DNA of 64,000 nucleotides, from NCBI GenBank assembly GCA_015179025.1, contig WHUX01000028.1, forward strand, positions 248,001 to 312,000, written 5' to 3'. The notes beneath the pieces are model-generated. The model was not told where the DNA came from. It did not search any database and worked only from the letters and a program-made list of their open reading frames with translations. This DNA comes from Terfezia claveryi (taxonomy: Eukaryota; Ascomycota; Pezizomycetes; Pezizales; Pezizaceae). The translations under genes and the position numbers were made by a program. This document shows, piece by piece, positions 11,219 to 22,250 of this stretch. Each line of letters opens with the position of its first letter. Position 1 is the stretch's first letter.

Positions 11219-12402
11219 ATGCCAGCGAAGAAGCGTGGCCTCGCTACACCAGCCCCCTCAAAAACCACTGCGTCACAATTGAATGCACTGAACGATGCGT
11301 CGCCTGAACTACCAGCGCAGAAAAGGCGTCGCTCAGCGAGAGTGCAGCAAAAGCAAGATCTAAGAAATCCGATACAGCAATCAAAAGCGGGAGCGCCGCC
11401 GTCCAGAGCTGTCAGCTCATCATCGAAAACGCCCTCAACGTCGAGATCGGCAGATCCAAAGCCCGCAACGCATCCCAAGGCCTCGAAAAAGCAGGCAAAA
11501 AGGGCAGTTACAGCCACAGGAGGAGCTTTCACCACCTCCACTGCAGAACGGGCAGCCCATCCCAGCCCCGTTACGGGGGCGACAGCACAGACAGATGTAC
11601 ATGTACAACTCGCTGTCCCCAGCCTTGGTGATAGCGCAAGTAACTCTGACTCCCCTCCATCATCCGGATTCAGCCCCTCCTACTGGCTGCTCAAGGCCGA
11701 GCCCGAATCACGCATCGAAAAGGGCAAGGACGTAAAGTTCAGTATTGATGATCTGGCAGCGTGCAAGGAGCCTGCAGGGTGGGATGGCGTGAGGAATTAT
11801 GCAGCACGTAATAATCTCAGGGCAATGAAGATGGGTGACTTGGCGTTCTTTTATCACAGCAATTGCAAGGTACGTACGGAGTACATGTGCCCGTAATAAA
11901 TAATTAAAAAACTATTGCAACCAACAAGAAAGCAAGAATGCCCAGAATGAACAACTCGTTTTAATATATCCTCGCAGCCCTTTCGTCCTACCTTTCCATT
12001 GCTAACTCACAGGGATGGGGCTGTTGATGGTTATAGGAACCTGGTATTGCCGGAATAATAGAGATAGCCGAGGGCGCCAGCATCGATGGTACAACAATAA
12101 GCCCCGTGGCTGGCATGTCGATGGCGCGTTCGCTAACTGCAGAGCTAGAAACGGCCTTTAATCCGAAAGAGCCATATTTCGATCCCAAGTCGGACCGGTC
12201 CAACCCAAAATGGTATCTTGTGAAAGTGAGATTTGTCCACAAGTTCTCTCGCTTGGTCAGCCTCCGTGAATTGAAGTCTCATGGGGGCCCGGGGGGGGAA
12301 CTCGCCAACATGCCTCTCATTAAAATGAGTAGATTGAGCGTGAGTCCAGTGGGCAAGGCCGAGTGGGACTTCATCCTAAACCTAGAACGCGAGTCAAGAT
12401 AG
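11219..12402 (+). CDS. THYN1: EVE/PUA-fold domain protein (THYN1-like)
   Basis: Two exons, 11219-11869 and 12037-12402, phase 0, 338 residues. The first 150 residues are low-complexity, rich in K, R, S, A and P (MPAKKRGLATPAPSK, KRRRSARVQQKQ) and look like a disordered, nuclear-targeted tail. From about residue 153 comes an EVE domain: SYWLLKAEPESRIEKGKDV, FSIDDL, WDGVRNYAARNNLR, MKMGDLAFFYHSNCKEPG across the splice, then NPKWYLVKVRFV, ELKS and MPLIKMSRLSVSPV. EVE proteins resemble PUA/YTH folds and are thought to bind modified bases in nucleic acid; the substrate is unknown here. Compared with animal THYN1 there is a longer N-tail and a short insertion after the splice. The 167-nt intron is longer than its neighbours' introns. 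The first ATG in the exon was chosen as start. Confidence 0.9.
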
Positions 12403-13160
12403 AAGACTGAGAGGTTATCATATTGGCAACTTTTATGTGTGTCCCCAACTCAGAAGTTGCCCTTTTCGTGCTCGCTAGACCCCGAATCTCTTAAAGCTGG
12501 TCATCCATTTTATTTGTGTTCGACCCCGGAATCCTAGATACAAAAACCCATGCGTAATGCAGTATACCACCCAGATCAAGTCCGTACTCTGTGAAAGCCG
12601 CAGCCCACAAATAAATATAAAATAATAAATGAGCATATACACGCATCGGATTCTCAATCGAGACAAACGAAACGATAACAAAAACCCGAGCCGTTTAGAT
12701 GAGAAAAGAAATGCACCAAACGTAAACAGACAGCCGCTCCCATGTGACAAAAGGAAATGGACAAAAGAAATAATCTGAAGAAAATATGAATATTACAGAG
12801 ATGATAGGATATATAATGAATTACATAGGAAATGTCGACAAAGGAAATTGAAAAAGGAAATAAGGAAATATAAAGAGAAATAAAAAGAAACATAGATCAC
12901 AACCTATGAATCCGGAAGTTCTTGCATATCTGAACGACTGCAACAGTCTTGAAGACCAACTACCACTGCTCAACCGTATTGATATCAGAGGACTCTCCGA
13001 AGTAGATACTATAAAGAGATATATGACGATTCGCAAAACGTTAAACAAACAGATGAACGATATATGAGGCTCCACTGAATGACATCGTGATTCCAACTCT
13101 AGTTCCAAGCAACCGTCCAAGACAACCAAATCACGCCTAAAGTATCCAATCCGTTTATGT
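12403..13160. other. Convergent 3' intergenic region
   Basis: AT- and purine-rich stretch of about 760 bp between the tail-to-tail THYN1-like and bZIP genes. It probably holds both 3' UTRs. No gene or repeat of note. Confidence 0.55.
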
Positions 13161-14597
13161 TTAATGATGCCGCCCAAGTTCTTGCTCATATCTATCCCCT
13201 TCTCGCCTCTGTAAATTTGTGTTCAAATTTGGTGTCACACTGTCACGTCGTTGGGGTGGCGCTGACTGTTGCTGGTGGTGTTGGTATACTCCTGGAGCTG
13301 AAGCTTGATATCCAGCCCCGGTCATATTTGAACCTCCCTCTCTATACCCAGAGCCTACATCGGATCCAATTCTAGGGAATGGCGGCGTCGGTGGAGGTGG
13401 GGGGTGGCTTCCACGATGCCCATAGACGGGAGGGTCCAATGCGATTGGCTGAGAGGGTGGGTGACCTAGCCGTGGAGGGGCGTGATGTGAATATTGGTGA
13501 GAATGCGGAGTTGAATGCTGTGATTGGGCTGGCGGCGGCGGTGGTGGTGGTGGTGGGACTGGGGCTGGCTGATTTCTTCCTGACTGGTTTCGCATACACA
13601 TATCTCGATAATAATCCCTTTCTTCCTCCGCTTTTTTGAGACGCTGTTCCAAATCCGTTATTCTCTGTGTCATTTCTCTCTCTCTCTCTTTCCGCCGCTG
13701 CCTAAACCTGGCAGATGCGCCTGCGTTACGTTTTCGTTTCTCATCTGCACTCTTTGATGCTGCCGTTGTATCGACTGAAACTGGTATTGAGCCATGCGCC
13801 GTTGCAAGAGCCATCATTGGGAAATGGCCATGTTGGGAATGGCTGGCAATGCTATAGGGGCTTCCAAGTGGCTGCTGGTTGGAGCCATACTGTTGGTTGC
13901 TATATATTCCGGTCTGTCCTCCAGATGTTGATTGGCCAGGGACATAGGAGTAAGGAGAAGTAGGACTAACAGAAGTTGACACTGACTGTTGAGACTGGTA
14001 AGATTGTTGAGGCTGCTGCTGCGGCTGCTGGAGGGGATACTGGTGGGATACTTGGCCTGATAGGAACGAATAGTTAGATTGTGCGGCTGATGAGGGTGGC
14101 TGTGAGTAAGAACCTGGTGGTATGTTCTCTGCCGAGTACGTCGAGAATCTTCGTGAGGAATATCCATAGGGGTGCTGTTGAGGGGTTACATTCCCTAAAC
14201 TTGAAGGACGGCTTAGACGAGTCCCTGGCTGAGCTAGTTGTCGAGATAAGGTGCTGCTTCGATATCTTGATGCATCTGACGGGTCTGAAGATTCTATCGG
14301 AGAGGGGGGTAATGATCGGGCTGTACTCTGCAGGTTTGCCATCGAAGCGGTGCGCGGGGACTCAAAATGAGCCGCACTCTTACGGCGAGAGCCTTCAAGT
14401 GTTCTTGGTGTTGGATTGAGAATATTGTTCACATCCAGCCGTGAAACCCGGGGTTCTGGGCTCATCATTGATGCAGAATTTATGGCTGCCTGTCCCCCTC
14501 CGTCGTTTACTTGTGAAGAGTAGTAAGGGCCCCCCGCACTTTCATGGTCCGAATCATCAGTAGAACTCGAGGAAGATCGTGAAGTGGTTCGAGACAT
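13161..14597 (-). CDS. bZIP transcription factor
   Basis: Single-exon gene of 478 residues. A bZIP domain starts near residue 285: basic region KRKRNAGASARFRQRRKERE with the invariant N-x7-R spacing (N to R in NAGASARFR), followed by a short leucine zipper (ITDLEQRLKKAEEERDYY). The rest is low-complexity and probably disordered: Ser-rich N-terminus, a Gln-rich stretch (LQQPQQQPQQSYQSQQ), a proline run after the zipper, and Gly/Ser/Pro-rich C-terminus. Such flanks are common activation regions. The basic-region sequence resembles fungal Zip1/Atf-type regulators; the target pathway cannot be told. MSRTTSRSS is the first ATG in the open frame, which extends 45 codons further upstream without ATG, so a 5' exon cannot be excluded. 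Confidence 0.9.
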   Translation of the reverse strand: MSRTTSRSSSSSTDDSDHESAGGPYYSSQVNDGGGQAAINSASMMSPEPRVSRLDVNNILNPTPRTLEGSRRKSAAHFESPRTASMANLQSTARSLPPSPIESSDPSDASRYRSSTLSRQLAQPGTRLSRPSSLGNVTPQQHPYGYSSRRFSTYSAENIPPGSYSQPPSSAAQSNYSFLSGQVSHQYPLQQPQQQPQQSYQSQQSVSTSVSPTSPYSYVPGQSTSGGQTGIYSNQQYGSNQQPLGSPYSIASHSQHGHFPMMALATAHGSIPVSVDTTAASKSADEKRKRNAGASARFRQRRKEREREMTQRITDLEQRLKKAEEERDYYRDMCMRNQSGRNQPAPVPPPPPPPPPAQSQHSTPHSHQYSHHAPPRLGHPPSQPIALDPPVYGHRGSHPPPPPTPPFPRIGSDVGSGYREGGSNMTGAGYQASAPGVYQHHQQQSAPPQRRDSVTPNLNTNLQRREGDRYEQELGRHH

Positions 14598-17382
14598 GGA
14601 GGATTTTCTCCTTGAAGTCTGGAAGTTCCGCAAGATAGCACATTGATGGTCCCCCTCTTCACGGTGCCCCGAGTGGTTTGGCGACCGAAGACGAAGAGGA
14701 GGATAGAGTGGAAAGCTTGACACCAACGCCAATGTTAAACCTAGGAGCCACTCCGAATAACCAATAGAGTGTAAATTAAGCCCTCCTAGGTCGCAAGGGC
14801 ATCAACTCTCAACTGTGACTGAGTACCTTTGATGTTAGAGGGTTAAGCTCTGCGAAGTTTGAATAAACTACTTTTCAGAGTGTAGTATTCACTGCAATGC
14901 AAACAATGTTGCATATACCGAGGGTGAAAGGGATGCCAGGTGGGTTGTAGCGGCGAAAATGAATAGGTAGGTAGGTGTTGGAGGACAGGATAAATCTTTG
15001 TATGAACGCTGGCCACTCGTGACATGCCCTAGTCTATGAGAGCTATTTTGACACTGGGGTGTGCTGCGGAAACGGACCGGGCTGAGTACGTGCACCAAAG
15101 AGCTGTTGGAGGGTGAGCGTCCCAGGAATGGAGCTTTGAGCTCGTGCGACATGCTGCCCCGTCCCTAAGAACCACCCTGGTGCCTCGTAGACCTTAACCC
15201 TAAGGTACACGAAGCCTATGAGCAAAGACCTGGAACTGCCGAGTATTGCCTACGTTGTATGTGATTTCTTTTTCCCTTTGCCGCTTGTTACCTTCCTGAC
15301 GCTGTATAGACGGGACCCCAACCACTTTGATTAAGCTGGAAATTGAATTGCGTGACCTTCTGGTAAAATCCAGAATATGACCCGACATTCCTCCTGTACC
15401 ACTCACCGTCCTGAGCAGCTGGGAACCAAAAAAATAAAAATAAAACCTGGGTATCTAAAAGGAAATAGCATGCCATGGTTTGGCATTCCCACCATGTATC
15501 CCATTCCGAATGAAACAATAAGCGAACATGCACCGAGCCCACCAACCACAAAGAGCAGGGAAACAGAAACGAATCGAATTTCCGCACGAAATTCTGCCGC
15601 CAAGGGTAGAGCAGGGGAAGCACTCCCAGCTCGCACCTATGCCTTTCTGATGGGTACGCTATGATACATGTGGAAACAATGTGTGGTCTTCTGTGCCCGG
15701 GGTACCGGGCACTAGAATGAAGCGAAAGGCAGCTAGCCTAGAGGCATCCGCGATAATCTTCAGAGCCCAACAACCACGAGATCCTGAGGGAGCAGCTAAT
15801 AACTGGGCCGGGGGCTAGCAAGTGACCAAGGCCGTGGGATGAGATGACCGTCAGAATCAGACAACTCGCACCCACTGTGCTGTCCGGGGCTGTGGGGGCC
15901 CTGACGAGTGGAAGACGCCAATTGCAGTGTGGCTTGTTTCCAGAGGCACGGAAATGTTGCTCTCAGCGATATCGAATTTTGTTTTTTTCATTTTTCCGAC
16001 TCTAGCCAACCATCATTCTGGGAGAAAAAGCAACGCCACGCGAAAACGAATCTACGACCATGTGCTACCCCCTAGCCCGCCTAGGTCAGTAGTATTTCCA
16101 GTTCCAAGGGCCATGGGGTCGACTTAGAGTCCTAGTGGGAGCCTGGGTTCCCGAATAAGTTAATGTTGTGCGCAGACAGGCCTGGTTGGCATGCACATAA
16201 TAAACGGCCCCGTTTCTGCATGCATACACTTCAACTCATGTGATATCATCACCCAACCAACGTCAACGTACGGATGTATCGTGGGCTGGGCCGCCCACGA
16301 TACAGGCGAAGCTGAGTGTCTCCGCCAGCTCGTCCTGCGCTTCAGCTGTCATACACCTAAATTTGTAGCTGCACCCCTGTCTAGCACGGGCGGTCAACCC
16401 ATGGAAATGATCCCACTGCGGCGTATTGTTTCGAGCCCTGTTGTTTCTTCCGAGGGTCCCGGCCTATGCCTGAAGAGGCTTGAGCGGGTTCGTCTGAAAT
16501 CGGGTCACGCAGGGTTATGTGGAAAGACTTGTTTGACCTATCCCACAATCCGGTATGTCGGTGTTGATCCAAAAAGCTGGTAACCAGGCATCACAGCTGC
16601 ATAAACGTCAGAGCGCAGCAACGCCGTGGGCAGGAGGCCAGCAAACGTGACCCTTTAGTTTATTGGGAGCACACCACCCGGAAGGAAATTTGGGAGGAAA
16701 TCAAAGACACTTTTACCCGAAATGAATTGCTTTCCCAGCCACCCTTGCCTGTTATCCCCAAGTGTCTCCGGTTCCTGAACCTGGAGAGTCATAAAAGGCC
16801 CAGCTGCCACCCATTACCACCCCATACGGCGAGATGAATGGCTGCTGCGGGGCTGCGGGGGCAGGGAGCGGTATTGCGTTTGATCTCCACAGGATTGCAG
16901 TAGGCCGCCTGGATGGCATCTATATCAACGAGGGGAGAAGGAGTCTTTGGATGGGATATATTATGTGGAGCGGTTTGTGCTTTGGCGGTGGGTTGCATGT
17001 ACCGGTGTGGTACCTAGGTACAAAGGAGCATGGTACCACCGACATGGTTGAGATTGGCGACTCGGCAGAGGCACGTGGAGCAACATTTTGCACCCCTGGG
17101 GCGGCGATGTGACTCGGATGGTAAAGCCACTTGATGTTGCAACTTCATCTCCAGGAAATGAGAGCGCTGCGTTTAATCTCGAGGGCCAAACGATCCCCGC
17201 TCTACATCTCTATTTGTTTGTTTGCTACAGCCAACATTTGTTTCCCACCTCCTGCCAGCCACTCAGCCCCCCAGCGATTTCCATGCAACACGCTAAACCG
17301 CTAAACCGCTAAACCGTCTTTGAAATAACAATGATATTCTCAAGATAGTTCAAACTATTCAGAAAATAATTGCTCCCCAAAT
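14598..17382. other. Gene-free region upstream of bZIP gene
   Basis: About 2.8 kb. It should contain the bZIP promoter and the 3' flank of the SMP-30 gene. Only short, unconvincing open frames are found. A 12-bp perfect palindrome GTACCTAGGTAC lies at 17010-17021, and a (TAGG)n-like run near 14963-14976. No RNA gene recognised. Confidence 0.5.
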
Positions 17383-18747
17383 CTATTTCGCGCGGAGTAT
17401 GAACCTGTTCGCAGGCATGCCCTTTGCAACTGTCTTGACTCGGAACACGCTGCCATGGTCCCCTGTGCCTGCTGGCATGTGTGGGTCGCCATCTTCCGCG
17501 CCGGCCGTTGTGATGAAGAGCTCATCCAAGTCAGGTCCACCAAACACGGGGCATGTTATCTTCCATGCCTTCATGGTGATCTGGCTCACCTCTTTCCCTT
17601 CAGGGGAAACCCTAATGACGCGGCTCCCTTCGTGGATTGCGATCCACAGATAGCCCTCTGCGTCCACAGTAAGACCATCGGGAACAGAGCCAGTTTCGTC
17701 AGTGAGCTTCCAGAGAACCCTCTTGTTCGACATGGAACCGGTTTCGCAATCAAAGTCGTAGGCAAATATGCTCCTAGTTGGCGAGTCTGTGAAATACATG
17801 GTCTTGTCATCCGGGCTCCCTGTCGCAGCCGATACAGTGTCAGAGTTGTATCAGAGATGATCGACCCAGAATGAGGAACTTTACAACCGATTCCATTGGG
17901 GATCGATACGCCATGAACTATTTCGTGCAGAGTAAGATCTGGGTCTAGGCGGAATAGGACACCTAGTTCGCAACAAATTTAATACTCCCGGTCCCTCATA
18001 TTGCACCAGGGTGGCGTCATATTTACCCTCAGGTTGTGGCTCTCCCATGTGGAAACTATATGAAATTGTCAACTCATCCCCTATAACAATTAGGGCATCG
18101 TTTTCAACTTACTCGTTCATAGTACCCACCCAGAAGCGACCCCGGCTATCAACAGCCCCGTCATTTGCTCTAAAAGGTTGAATTAACAAATTTGGTCCTT
18201 CACTGGAGTGCACGTAGGTTCATTATGACTGGTACCTCATTCTGTTGGCAAAGTTAACCAGTTGACCATCAGACGCAGGTGGGGATTGTGCAGACACCTT
18301 TCCTCCTTCACAAGATCACTCCAGAATTTCTTGATATATTTGAAGTCGCCAGTCTTCTTGTTGACAATGGCAAAACCTTTCTTTGCCCCAACAATATATT
18401 CATCGTCCATTCCTTCTATATCGGCAGTAACACTAGAAGGTCATTGAGCAAAGTGATGATATTACCTCCGGCCTACGGTGCAGATACATACCCAATTGGG
18501 TCCTCGAATCGCAGCACCTTGTGGGATTTGGGACCCTCGCCTACATTGACGGTGTGGATTTCTTTGTCGATGATGTCGACCCATCGCAGAACACCAGTAG
18601 AGGGTTCATAGTGAGGCCCCTCCCCGAGGTGATTCTTCACCGGTACAAAAGGCTGTATGCAACTGAATCAGCTCTCGCTTTCCAGGGGGTGTAATGTGGG
18701 CTACACAAGGGGGGGGACTATGCAGGCACCTCTTCAATAACCGTCAT
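17383..18747 (-). CDS. SMP-30/gluconolactonase-family protein, with a 6-nt microexon
   Basis: Six-bladed beta-propeller of the SMP-30/regucalcin/gluconolactonase family, metal-dependent lactone hydrolases. I infer eight exons: 18747-18730, 18652-18492, 18432-18298, 18241-18236, 18169-18113, 18055-18027, 17962-17885 and 17819-17383, giving 306 residues, normal for the family. Key motifs: LGEGPHYEPSTGVLRWVDI (N-terminal metal-binding Glu), RMRANDGAVDSRGRFWVGTMND, HMGEPQPEGVLFRLDPDL, IPNGIGWSPDDKTMYFTDS, and SVPDGLTVDAEGYLWIA (catalytic Asp region). The exon phases close exactly. The 6-nt exon supplies the Met-Arg of RMRANDG; it could be skipped without shifting the frame. Seven introns in under 1.4 kb is dense even for this window. 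The natural sugar lactone or ester substrate cannot be predicted. Confidence 0.88.
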
Positions 18748-21700
18748 ATTGTAAAGTCGATTCTCGGGTGCGCATGAATGAAGAGAACGTGCCCACCACC
18801 AAGTATCTCCACAGAGCTCAAGTTGCTATTTTATACCTACTAGACTGAGATGACACGATACAAAAATCCCACTGGGCTCTCCTACTAGTCGGGATAACAC
18901 CATTTTTAGTAGCGCTGCTGGCTCCTCGGCCCGAGGCCGGGTGTGAGCTAAGAGCAGAAAAGTGTTAATCCGCAACGCTGCGGGAGCCCGGTGGTTCCTG
19001 AGCCTCCATATCCGCAGGACTGCGCCGCGGCGGCTTGCTTGCTTGTGCATCTTGAGCATCTTGGGCCGAAGACTCTCTGAAGGAGTTTTTGTAGTTATAA
19101 TCGGGTTCTCAGCCGGGACTCGGTCTCTGTATGAGAAGAACACACATGCAACCTTACGTTGTTTAGGAGGGGATAATGGTAACCAGACTTAGCGAGTACT
19201 TTTTGCCGCAATTGCCCTTGGGGCACGATACCAATCTTTCCGTACAATAGCGCTCAATTCCTCAGATGAAGTGCCTGCGAAATGCTAATCATAACTAGAT
19301 ACCGGTTATAATCTCGAATTGATTCTAAAATAACTATAATAGCCTCTGCTTGCGGACCGGGCGTCCTTTGCATTCTGCCATTACCTATCGGTCATGTCAC
19401 GAGGCGTTAGGCGGCGATGGCCTGCTGAAAAGTCAGGTGATGCACCAGACCTACCTATGCGGTACGTACCTAGAGGTACATACGTTCTTTCTCATCTAAG
19501 CTCGATTATAGGGACCTAGCATTTATATATCTTGAAACAAGTTGAACCCGTCCGGGATTTACAGCTGTCTGAGTCGGGAACCCAACATACAACCCGATTT
19601 TTATTCCCCAAATCCATCTCTTGTTATACATACAGGCCATATTTCCTCCATGCATGCCATTCCATGACGCCACGAGCAGAATGCACTCTTCTCTTGGTTT
19701 CCTCTAAAGGCCTGATGAAATTCATCTGTTGGGCGCATTATGGCAGTTTAAAGGCTGTAGCAAGGTACAATATCCCACGGGTAACTGAATGCCAATCTAA
19801 CTCGAGCGAGCAGCGTTACCTCTCCTCTAAGACCACCCTCGCTATCTAGTGAAGCTCGTTGAAGGCTTTTGTTCGCTATTTCGAAAGATAAAGTGACCAT
19901 ATCGAATAATAAAGTTGCTGGGGCAAGGCCAGATAATCCAGGGAAAAGCCACTCACTCATGTTCCAGCTGAAGGTGCCATGATGGGCACCTATGCTTCGC
20001 CTGACCTATTGGTATTTGGCATAATACCTAGTATATGTATGCATATAGATAGCATATTAATCTGGGTATAACTATTGAACCTTTAATCGGATACTTATGA
20101 AACTTAAACCGTAGCTCCCTCAAGGGTCTATGGACGTTCCATAAGGGTCTTAACCATCTAAGATGATTATAAACCATTCTGAGGTTCATACCCGTTTTAT
20201 ATACTTAACTTTTATAGATAAGTATTAGAAACGTTTGCACCACACTGCTAAGAGTGTACATAGAGTCTTACACTTTCTAGCACTATTGTATCCTCCTAAT
20301 CAGTGTCTTCAAAGTGAACCCTTGGTGGGATCTGTCCTACCTGCACCTTCTGCACTTCTGCTGACACCAACCTTCAATATGCCCGTCAAGCCGACCCATT
20401 AAACTTGTCACGGCAGCGATCAAGTTACCTCAGGGTAGAGAAAAAAAACTTCTGATGAGGCTTTGTATCTCGATCTCGTGGCGGGCGAAGGATGGCCTCC
20501 TTGAAACAGATATTCGGATGTGTTTTGGGAGATGAGTTATGTCCGTTATGGACCGGGAAGAGAGCAATGACAACGTAGTCTCGACAACGCAACAAATAAC
20601 CATCTGTATATATTTGCCAAACATATCCTTCTGTTTATGTGATGGATCCACTAAGCCCACTTTATCGCTCCTCCCAGTCTGAGGCCCATAAACCCCATAG
20701 GTCTGTAAGGTCCTCATCATCAATCTCCTATTCCCGACCGAAAATATCCGTATCTCTCTGTGACCGAAATTCCTTATTCATCAGTCGTTAGAGACTCTCT
20801 TAGCTTTCAGCACCATGGCTATTGTGTAAAATATCGGCGCAGAGCTTCCTAAACGATCATCTTGAAAATCCCCCTCTTGGGTATTTAACAATCCTCATGA
20901 TCTGGATATGCGCCACTTTCCCTCCCATTTGATTTAATATATACTAAATGACCTTTTACGTCTGCTGCATACAGCATTAGAGGTTTGTCGCCCATATATA
21001 ATTGACTTGAACCCTTCAACATTGCACTTGTATTTTGTCCTCATCTCATTCCACGTTGCCATACCTATGATAGGAAGCTTCTCGCTGTTCTAGGTTTGGG
21101 GGGAAATAGTGCCATTTTTTTAAGATACAGCAAAAAGTGTACCATCACCCTTTACCCTCGACTGTCAATGGGCTGAGCCCTGGAGGAGAGGCAGGCCACC
21201 TGTATATTACTCTTGTGGAATTGTTCTGGATGTTCGGTTGCTGGTTCGTGTATCAGTTTCTTATGTAGTCTGGTTGGCACTATTTCATGTAATTATATAC
21301 CGTATTATCTCACTAGCGTCGGTGGCGCCTGCAAATGCAGTGATCAGGAAGCGATACCTAGAAAAGTGTGGAGATCTTGCACGATTTGTGCTATGGTAAA
21401 GGTTACGGTATACCGGTTTTCCTGATATAGAACATACAGAGTAGGGTGAAATCGACAGGGTCGGGTGCCGAGACTAGGTGAAATTATTCTAACGTGAGCG
21501 CATGGAGCAAGTACGCGTTCTACAGCCAGTATCGGTATCAATGTTAATATCCCACGACATCTATCTGGAACCAAGCGAGCAATACCTGCAACACCACGAG
21601 CAAAAGCAAATCTACGACCAGGACCGAAGCCAACGTCCTTAGATGAAAGAGATTCTCGGTCTATAGGTCCTATCAAGCGAATAAATCATGAGAACAGAAG

Positions 21701-22250
21701 GTAGACGTACTGATGTTCTTACACATCATCGTGTACCTAAGGATTCACATGATAAATAGTTAGAATATCGGCGACTATGTACATACTGCATATATAAACA
21801 TGCAGTAATCTACCATGAGAATTGCTCTGCTCTGGTTCGGGGCTTGTGCCAACCAGACTACTACTGCTCTCCGCTCGAAAGGTTTAGATGATACATTACA
21901 GGCGCCATCGACGCTAGTGAATAACCCGAGATAATACGGTAGTCGATTGGTCAAGTGGATAGCCTAATAATACCAGGTAACTATGTAACAAGAATCTTCA
22001 CGACTCTGTACTTACACTGTCCTCTCGTTGCTGTGATACTGATGCGGTTCTAATCTATATTGGGGAAAGTGGGGTAAATGCTGCATGACTCCTAGCTGGA
22101 ACAGTATGATTTGTATGAGAAGCTAGAAGACAAGTGCTTAAGTACCGCGGGTTCCCGCTGGCGACCATCTGAGCCCCTTATCCATCACTTTCTTCTTAGC
22201 TCTCAACTCTAGAATTGCACAACAATCGATCGCAATATCGTTAACTCAGA
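18748..22250. other. 3.5 kb gene-poor region with MITE-like element
   Basis: No credible gene: open frames are short with no recognisable domain. It contains the 595-bp TIR-bounded element at 21266-21860 (listed separately) and an imperfect palindrome built on GTACGTACCTAG near 19463-19483. The right end should include the promoter of the epimerase/reductase gene. Confidence 0.5.
21266..21860. mobile_element. MITE-like element with TAGTCTGGTTGGCAC terminal inverted repeats
   Basis: TAGTCTGGTTGGCAC at 21266-21280 is matched by an exact inverted copy at 21846-21860. The outermost bases are TA at each end, so the structure can be read as a GTCTGG...CCAGAC element flanked by a TA duplication, as for Tc1/mariner-type elements. 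The interior has no coding capacity. The same two end types recur elsewhere in the window (left type at 37053-37071, right type at 44209-44226), which argues for a repeat family and against chance. Confidence 0.55.

Noticed and set aside
10860..11219. Open frames on both strands through the C-rich and A-rich tract
   Set aside because: Composition is proline/threonine or glycine runs produced by homopolymers; not protein-like.
13671..13690. (TC)n microsatellite
   Set aside because: In frame within the bZIP gene, coding for the Arg-Glu repeat at the basic-region/zipper junction.
15288..15664. Open frames on both strands near 15.3-15.7 kb
   Set aside because: No domain, opposing frames overlap, no ATG context or introns linking to others.
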